Source: Chloroflexota bacterium
GTDB taxonomy: Bacteria > Chloroflexota > Dehalococcoidia > SM23-28-2 > RBG-16-64-32
Assembly: GCA_005880055.1 (NCBI GenBank)
Contig: VBJS01000038.1
Span: forward strand, 1-17,142
Length of the DNA stretch: 17,142 nucleotides
Reading direction: 5' to 3'
Shown one piece after another: positions 12,631 to 17,142 of this stretch (position 1 is the stretch's first letter; the number at the start of each line of letters is the position of its first letter). The position numbers and the translations under genes are program-made. Under the pieces are notes generated by a model. It did no database searches. It was not told the DNA's origin and was given only the letters and a program-made list of their open reading frames with translations.

Positions 12631-13292
12631 CGGGAGGCAGGGCCGGTGCCCCGGCCGGAGCGAGAGGCCCCTGCGATAGCCTGCTCTTCGGACGAACGGC
12701 TGTTATCCTCCGGCTGCTCCTGAGACGCCGTGCGACGGGTTGTCGCTCGGGTGGGCGCCACAGGGCGCGCGGCAGCTCCGTCTGCATCGTCGAGCGGCGC
12801 GGCGACGACGTGAGTTTCCGGGATTTCGGCAGAGGCCGGCACGGGCGGCGGAGGCGGCATGATGGTGCCCTGCCTCTGGGTGCTGCAGTAAGGGCAAGCA
12901 ACCCAGTTGAAACTGAGCAACTGCTCACACTTGACGCAGATGTCCTTCAGGTGCGTTTGACAGAAGGGGCAGACTCGCCAGCCGCGCTCCGTAAAACGCC
13001 GGCACGATGGGCACAGACCCTCATCGCCGATCTCTCGAAGAAGCGCCTCTTCTTCGAGAGATCGGGAATATGCCTCTTCAAGCGTCTCCCGCGGACGCAG
13101 CATCAGGTACAGCGCCAGTCCCGGGATGTTGAAGCCGGGGAAGAACATCATGGTGATGAATACGGCGAGCACCTGGAGACCCAGGTCCCTGGTCCGCTCA
13201 CGGATATCGCGGTAGACCCAGACGATAATGCTGAGCCACAAGAGGAGGGCCCAAACGCCGCCCACCAGCGCGGCCAGAATCGCATATTCCAT
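12627..13292 (-). CDS. Two-TM membrane protein with double zinc ribbon and disordered tail
   Basis: The product has 221 residues. Two membrane helices come first (about 4-27 and 38-64), in a layout like the PLDc_N/zinc-ribbon membrane proteins. A charged helix (68-90) follows. Two zinc ribbons are complete: C94/C97 with C108/C111 (CPSC, CPFC) and C119/C122 with C133/C136 (CVKC, CPYC). The remaining 80 residues are rich in Pro, Ala, Ser, Thr and Arg and are probably disordered. The ribbons would face the cytoplasm if the short inter-helix loop is outside, but the topology is not certain. The ATG is preceded by AAGGCGG 8 nt away, and a TGCTATAAT promoter box lies about 42 nt upstream. The gene is divergent from the rRNA methyltransferase gene. 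Function unknown; such proteins are often annotated only as zinc-ribbon domain proteins. Confidence 0.85.
   Translation of the reverse strand: MEYAILAALVGGVWALLLWLSIIVWVYRDIRERTRDLGLQVLAVFITMMFFPGFNIPGLALYLMLRPRETLEEAYSRSLEEEALLREIGDEGLCPSCRRFTERGWRVCPFCQTHLKDICVKCEQLLSFNWVACPYCSTQRQGTIMPPPPPVPASAEIPETHVVAAPLDDADGAAARPVAPTRATTRRTASQEQPEDNSRSSEEQAIAGASRSGRGTGPASR
13027..13065. repeat. 17-bp perfect inverted repeat inside the zinc-ribbon gene
   Basis: CCGATCTCTCGAAGAAG (13027-13043), a 5-nt loop (CGCCT) and CTTCTTCGAGAGATCGG (13049-13065). All 17 positions pair. It falls in the codons for SRSLEEEALLREIG, just before the first zinc ribbon. It is much longer and more perfect than needed by the protein sequence, and no T-run adjoins it on either strand. 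Confidence 0.9.
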
Positions 13293-13334
13293 CCTAGCTA
13301 CCGCCTTTTTGTTCTAATGTGTAGAGTTTTGAGC

Positions 13335-13343
13335 ATTATAGCA
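13335..13343 (-). promoter_or_regulatory. Consensus extended -10 box TGCTATAAT for the zinc-ribbon gene
   Basis: TGCTATAAT reads from 13343 to 13335 on the minus strand, with a perfect TATAAT and the TGn extension. It lies 42 nt before the ATG at 13292, leaving a leader with an AAGGCGG ribosome binding site. No good -35 hexamer is seen at the usual distance. Confidence 0.6.
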
Positions 13344-13394
13344 CGTGCTCCCTGTTCCCCCAGTCTCCTTCAATATAACGCGCTGGGTGCGAGC

Positions 13395-13423
13395 TTGGCC
13401 CCTCCACGAGTGCCCGATAGACT
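13395..13423 (+). promoter_or_regulatory. Possible promoter for the rRNA methyltransferase gene
   Basis: TTGGCC (13395-13400), a 17-nt spacer and TAGACT (13418-13423) sit 18 nt upstream of the ATG at 13442. Both boxes are imperfect. The leader would be only about 12 nt, with no clear ribosome binding site. Confidence 0.4.
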
Positions 13424-13441
13424 GAATGAGAGCGAAATTAA

Positions 13442-14668
13442 ATGCGAGGCAGAGGTACGGCCGCTCCCTTAGACGCCAGGCGCCGCCTAGCCGTTACGTT
13501 TTCGGATATGGCGTTTGAAGGCGGGGCCGTTGCGCACACCGATGACGGCCCAGTCTTCGCCGATTACGGGATCGACGGCGAGGAGGCGCTGGTAGAGATC
13601 GATTCTCAGCGGGCGGGAGTGAGCATGGGCCGGGTCGTGGAGGTCCTGCGGTCATCGCCGCACCGCGTGCAAGCTCCCTGCGAGTACTTCGGCCGCTGTG
13701 GCGGGTGTCAGTGGCAGCACATCAGTTACGAACACCAGGGCGAGCTCAAGCGCCACATCGTGCGCGAACAACTGCGCAGGATCGGGCAGTTCGCGGATGC
13801 GCCCGTCTCGGCCACTGTCGGCGCGGAGAACCCGTGGGGCTATCGGAACCACATGCGGTTCACGGCTAAACCACGCGGCGAGGTGGGCTTCATGCAGCGG
13901 GGCAGCCACCGCTTCCTCAGGATAGACCGCTGCCTGATTGCAGATGACGAGATCAACGAGATGCTACCAAAACTGCAGGGCAAGTCCGGCGGCCTGCACC
14001 AGGTGGCGATCCGACGCGGCGTTCGGACCGGTGATGTACTGGTCCACCCGGACCTGAGCGGGATAGACGCATCGCTTCCGGGGGCGAAGAAATACTACGA
14101 GGAAGAGCTGCTGGGCCACCGATTCCGCATCTCCGGCGCCTCCTTCTTCCAGACGAACACTCCGCAGGCAGAGAAGCTTGTCCGCCTCGTGCGCGAACGG
14201 CTCGCTCTATCGCCCGAAGAGACCCTGGTTGACGCTTACGCAGGCGTGGGTACTTTTGCGGTGCTCCTCGCCGCCGGCGTGCGGTCCGTAATCGCTGTCG
14301 AGGAGTCCGCGGCAGCAGTGGACGACGCGATGCACAACATCGCGGGGATTGAGAACATCCAGTACTACCGCGGAAAGGTGGAGGAGGTCTTGCCGGCGAT
14401 TGAGCGGCGGGTCGACGCCGTGATACTGGACCCACCGCGGCAGGGCTGCCACCCGGTGGCGATAGACGCCGTGCTAAAGCTGCGGCCTGGGCGCATCGCC
14501 TACGTTTCCTGCGATCCAGCGACGCTGGCGCGCGATCTGCGCGTCCTGGTAGACGGTGGCTATGAACTGCTGGACGTCACGCCAATCGATATGTTCCCGC
14601 AGACGTATCACATCGAGTGCGTGGCGACGCTGATGGAAGGGACAGACTCGCAAACGGACAAACGGTGA
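13442..14668 (+). CDS. 23S rRNA (uracil-C5)-methyltransferase, RlmD/RumA family
   Basis: The 408-residue enzyme would methylate C5 of a uracil in 23S rRNA using S-adenosylmethionine. Residues about 15-72 form the TRAM RNA-binding domain. The 4Fe-4S ligands are C80, C86 and C89 in CEYFGRCGGCQWQH, and C164 in RCLIAD. The SAM site is DAYAGVGTF (264-272), with IAVEES (284-289) next; DPPRQG (330-335), the nucleophile C357 in SCDPATLARD and the general base E392 in HIECV complete the active site. The length is usual for the family. RlmD, RlmCD and closely related TrmA-like enzymes cannot be separated with certainty by eye, so no symbol is given. The stop overlaps the Maf GTG by 4 nt (GTGA), indicating a two-gene operon. 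The start at 13442 has a poor ribosome binding site. Confidence 0.93.
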   Translation: MRGRGTAAPLDARRRLAVTFSDMAFEGGAVAHTDDGPVFADYGIDGEEALVEIDSQRAGVSMGRVVEVLRSSPHRVQAPCEYFGRCGGCQWQHISYEHQGELKRHIVREQLRRIGQFADAPVSATVGAENPWGYRNHMRFTAKPRGEVGFMQRGSHRFLRIDRCLIADDEINEMLPKLQGKSGGLHQVAIRRGVRTGDVLVHPDLSGIDASLPGAKKYYEEELLGHRFRISGASFFQTNTPQAEKLVRLVRERLALSPEETLVDAYAGVGTFAVLLAAGVRSVIAVEESAAAVDDAMHNIAGIENIQYYRGKVEEVLPAIERRVDAVILDPPRQGCHPVAIDAVLKLRPGRIAYVSCDPATLARDLRVLVDGGYELLDVTPIDMFPQTYHIECVATLMEGTDSQTDKR

Positions 14669-15282
14669 ATGAGCGAACCCTAGTCCTCGCCTCAGCTTCG
14701 CCGAGGCGAGCCGAGTTGCTCGCCCGCCTGGGCGTCCCGTTCGTGATAAAGCCTGTCGATATCGAGGAGGACGCCGGTCGTAATCCTAACCCGCAGGTAA
14801 TCGCCAGCCGCCTTGCCCGAATGAAGGCGGAGGCAGCGAGGCTACTTGACCAGGAATCGCCGCTCATCGCGGCCGATACCGTCGTCTGGGTGGACGGCGA
14901 ACTGCTAGGCAAGCCGCGGGAGCCCGATCAAGCGCGCGAGATGCTCCAAGAATTGCGGAGTCGCGAGCATATCGTGGTGACCGGCATCGCCGTTATGCGG
15001 GCCGGCGGACGCGCCTCGCTCGTCCGGCAGCCGCTGGCCAGGGTGACTTTGCGCGATTACTCGGAGGCCGAGATCGAGGCCAGCATCAAGCGCGGGGACC
15101 CGTTCGACAAGGCGGGCGGGTATGCGATACAGGACGGCGGCCTGCGGCCGGTTGCGTCCTACGATGGTTGCTACTGCAACGTCGTTGGCCTCTCGCTCTG
15201 GGCTACGATTGAGCTGCTGCGCAAAGCGGACATCTGCATGCCGCAATGCGCTGACTGCCCGCTGATGCCACCCGACGCTTAG
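14665..15282 (+). CDS. maf: Maf family nucleotide pyrophosphatase
   Basis: The 205-residue protein matches Maf/YhdE house-cleaning enzymes, which hydrolyse non-canonical or excess nucleoside triphosphates to the monophosphate plus pyrophosphate. The N-terminal LASASPRRAELL binds substrate phosphate. LIAADTVVWVDGELLGKP carries the usual acidic residue and the GKP motif, followed by HIVVTGIAV, DPFDKAGGYAIQDGG, and YDGCYCNVVGLSLW in place of the usual NVVGLP. The GTG start at 14665 is chosen over the upstream in-frame ATG at 14617, because it makes a 4-nt GTGA overlap with the methyltransferase stop and puts LVLASASPRR at the N-terminus. A 19-residue C-terminal tail contains three cysteines (C191, C195, C198), which is not part of the usual fold. 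Nucleotide preference (dTTP/UTP or m7GTP type) is not decided. Confidence 0.94.
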   Translation: MNERTLVLASASPRRAELLARLGVPFVIKPVDIEEDAGRNPNPQVIASRLARMKAEAARLLDQESPLIAADTVVWVDGELLGKPREPDQAREMLQELRSREHIVVTGIAVMRAGGRASLVRQPLARVTLRDYSEAEIEASIKRGDPFDKAGGYAIQDGGLRPVASYDGCYCNVVGLSLWATIELLRKADICMPQCADCPLMPPDA

Positions 15283-15309
15283 CGCTTAATCCTCCACCCC
15301 GAAGGCCTG

Positions 15310-15315
15310 TATCAT
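15310..15315 (+). promoter_or_regulatory. Possible -10 box TATCAT for the helicase gene
   Basis: TATCAT ends 10 nt before the ATG at 15326 in the 43-nt gap after maf. TG lies directly before it rather than one base earlier. No Shine-Dalgarno sequence is seen, so a leaderless message is possible. No clear -35 box. Confidence 0.35.
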
Positions 15316-15325
15316 TCGATATAGC

Positions 15326-17142
15326 ATGACCACGGCACCGTCCACGATCCTCGAAGCTCTCAATCACCGCCAGCGGGAAGCCGTTGAGCAGACAGATGGC
15401 CCGCTGCTGATCCTGGCCGGGCCGGGCTCCGGCAAAACACGCGTCATCGCCCACCGCATCGCCTTCCTCATCGGCAATATGGAAGTGCGGGCCCGCCGCA
15501 TTCTAGCGGTGACGTTCACGAACAAGGCGTCGCGCGAGATGCGGGACCGCGTCTTTGCGCTCGTCGGCGAGGAAACGGGGCGTGACATAACACTCGGCAC
15601 CTTCCACGCCGTCTGCTCTCGCATCCTCCGGATCGACGGGCAGCACATCGGTGTGCCACGCAGTTTCACCATCTACGACGATGCGGACCAGATCGCCGCG
15701 GTAAAGCGCGCACTGGATGATCTCGACCTGGAGCCGAAGCGCAACCCGCCGCGGGCGATCCTCTCCGCCATCTCGCGAGCCAAGAGCGAGCTGCAGGGGC
15801 CGCGCCAGTTCGCAGCGATCGTTGCGGACTACTTCCAGGAGGTGACATCGCGGGTCTTCCTCCGCTACGAGGACATCCTCGAGCAGAACGAGGCCTTGGA
15901 TTTCGACGATATCCTGGTCAAGACGGTCAACCTCTTCCAGGAGCGAGAGGATATCCTGGAGAAGTACGCCGAGCGCTACGCCTACGTGCACATCGACGAG
16001 TTCCAGGACACGAACATCGCCCAGTATGTGCTGGGCAAGCAGCTCGCTTCCCGCCATCGCAACATCTGCGTCGTGGGCGACCCAGACCAGTCCATCTACT
16101 CCTGGCGTTCGGCCGATATCCGCAACATCCTCAACTTCGAGCACGATTTCCCGGACGCCCGAGTTGTAATCCTCGACCAGAACTACCGCTCCACGCAGAC
16201 CATTCTCGATTCTGCCCATTCCGTGATCGCGCTGAACAAGCAGCGCAAGGAGAAGAACCTGTGGACGGAAAACGGCCCCGGCGGGCCCGTGGTGGTCCAC
16301 GAGGCGTATGACGAGGAGGACGAGGCGGTCTTCGTCGCCGAGGAGATCAGGCGCCTCACGTCTCCGGTAGAGGCGCCGCTTGTTGCTCCCTCAAGCGATG
16401 CTCCAATCTCGAACCAGGCGCGGTCCCTACGGAACCAGGACATCGCCGTCATGTACCGGACGAACGCGCAGTCCCGTCCGGTGGAGGAAGCGCTGGTACG
16501 GCGCGGCATCCCCTACCGCCTTGTCGGCGGCACGCGTTTCTACGAGCGGCGAGAAGTGAAGGATCTGCTCGCCTATCTGCGCCTCCTCCAGAACCCGTTC
16601 GACTCCGTGGCGCTCATGCGAGTGATAAACGTTCCCCACCGCGGCATCGGCGACCGCACGCTGGCCGAACTCAACCGCTGGTCCCGCGAACGCACGATCC
16701 CACCTTACGCAGCCCTTCAGCTCATCGCTGAGGCAGAACGCGACTCGCCGGAAGGCCCGAGCGGGGCACATCCGTTCCAGAAGCGAACGGCCGGATCGCT
16801 CCTTCGGTTCCTGGGCATGCTGAACGAACTGATCGCGCTGGCCAAGACGGCCTCGCTCTCCGAGACTCTCGACGCAGTGATCGACCGGGGGGACTACAAG
16901 CCTTACGTACTGGCGGACCCGGACGGCGAGGAGCGCTGGGAGAACGTCCAGGAGCTGCGCGCCGTGGTCATGCAGTACGACCAACTCAAGCCGGAACAGG
17001 CGCTCCCTTCGTTCCTGGAGGACGTGGCCCTCATCACAGATGTGGACGAGTACGACGAGAAGGCGGACTCCGTCACGCTCATCACACTGCACGCCGCCAA
17101 GGGGCTGGAGTTTCCTGTCGTCTTCATCGTCGGCATGGAGGA
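15326..17142 (+). CDS. pcrA: UvrD/PcrA/Rep superfamily 1 DNA helicase, 3' end cut by window
   Basis: The frame runs from ATG 15326 through the window end, giving 605 complete codons of a family usually 650-750 long. It is an ATP-driven 3'-5' helicase of excision repair, replication restart and removal of recombinase filaments. Motifs in order: Q-motif LNHRQREAV (Q16), Walker A AGPGSGKT (31-38), motif Ia AVTFTNKASREM (61-72), GTFHAVC (91-97), the LDFDDIL segment (191-197), Walker B DEFQDTN (224-230), motif III GDPDQSIYSWRSA (251-263), motif IV LDQNYRST (284-291), RVINVPHRGIGDRT, and motif V TLITLHAAKGLEFPVVF near the window end. Motif VI lies beyond the edge. UvrD and PcrA are hard to separate without the C-terminus; pcrA is used as the common name outside Proteobacteria. 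A short extra segment, VEAPLVAPSSDAPISNQARS, sits before motif IVa. No ribosome binding site is visible. Confidence 0.95.
   Translation, partial: MTTAPSTILEALNHRQREAVEQTDGPLLILAGPGSGKTRVIAHRIAFLIGNMEVRARRILAVTFTNKASREMRDRVFALVGEETGRDITLGTFHAVCSRILRIDGQHIGVPRSFTIYDDADQIAAVKRALDDLDLEPKRNPPRAILSAISRAKSELQGPRQFAAIVADYFQEVTSRVFLRYEDILEQNEALDFDDILVKTVNLFQEREDILEKYAERYAYVHIDEFQDTNIAQYVLGKQLASRHRNICVVGDPDQSIYSWRSADIRNILNFEHDFPDARVVILDQNYRSTQTILDSAHSVIALNKQRKEKNLWTENGPGGPVVVHEAYDEEDEAVFVAEEIRRLTSPVEAPLVAPSSDAPISNQARSLRNQDIAVMYRTNAQSRPVEEALVRRGIPYRLVGGTRFYERREVKDLLAYLRLLQNPFDSVALMRVINVPHRGIGDRTLAELNRWSRERTIPPYAALQLIAEAERDSPEGPSGAHPFQKRTAGSLLRFLGMLNELIALAKTASLSETLDAVIDRGDYKPYVLADPDGEERWENVQELRAVVMQYDQLKPEQALPSFLEDVALITDVDEYDEKADSVTLITLHAAKGLEFPVVFIVGME

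Overview
The window is GC-rich bacterial chromosome, densely packed, with ATG, GTG and TTG starts and strong AAGGAGG-type ribosome binding sites on several genes. It holds no rRNA, tRNA, CRISPR array, transposase or phage gene that I can see. Two family III (CaiB/BaiF) CoA-transferases, a two-domain MaoC dehydratase, a DRTGG-domain protein, a PQQ-type sugar dehydrogenase lipoprotein and a mycobacterial-like CysA-type sulfurtransferase together would fit an uncultured Chloroflexota (Dehalococcoidia/SAR202-like) or a related high-GC lineage. That placement is inference from gene content only.

Layout. Positions 2-805 hold the 3' part of a DUF2804 gene. A convergent, apparently non-coding gap follows (806-1353), with a nested inverted repeat and a degenerate interspersed-repeat-like segment. 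On the minus strand, 3253-1354 is a three-gene operon: an unknown helical protein, an SRPBCC protein and an SDR oxidoreductase. Divergent from it is a PQQ-type sugar dehydrogenase lipoprotein gene (3339-4560), broken by one extra base. From 8488 down to 4564 on the minus strand is a tightly coupled operon: a signal-peptide and membrane-anchored protein of unknown function, CoA-transferase paralogue 2 (apparently without the catalytic Asp), an alpha/beta hydrolase carrying a -1 frameshift, and CoA-transferase paralogue 1 (with the Asp). After a short gap with two strong palindromes come a rhodanese-type sulfurtransferase (9513-8662) and a MaoC-like dehydratase (10499-9573), both on the minus strand.

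The plus strand then carries alanine dehydrogenase (10588-11724) and a P-loop/DRTGG protein (11761-12630). The latter ends tail-to-tail, overlapping by 4 nt, with a two-TM double-zinc-ribbon protein on the minus strand (13292-12627). The last block on the plus strand is housekeeping: RlmD/RumA-type 23S rRNA methyltransferase, Maf nucleotide pyrophosphatase (4-nt overlap) and the 5' two-thirds or so of a UvrD/PcrA helicase cut by the window end.

Working together: the 8488-4564 operon looks like activation and processing of an organic acid as its CoA thioester, probably through a heteromeric family III CoA-transferase. The MaoC dehydratase and SDR are plausible partners in acyl-CoA or alcohol/ketone chemistry, but they lie in separate transcription units. 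Beyond the genes, the clearest signals are a recurring extended -10 box TGCTANNAT upstream of four genes, an apparent split between leaderless and Shine-Dalgarno-led genes, a perfect 17-bp hairpin inside a coding region, and a 7-nt triplicate repeat inside the maoC-like gene. I did not find a convincing new defence or mobile system.
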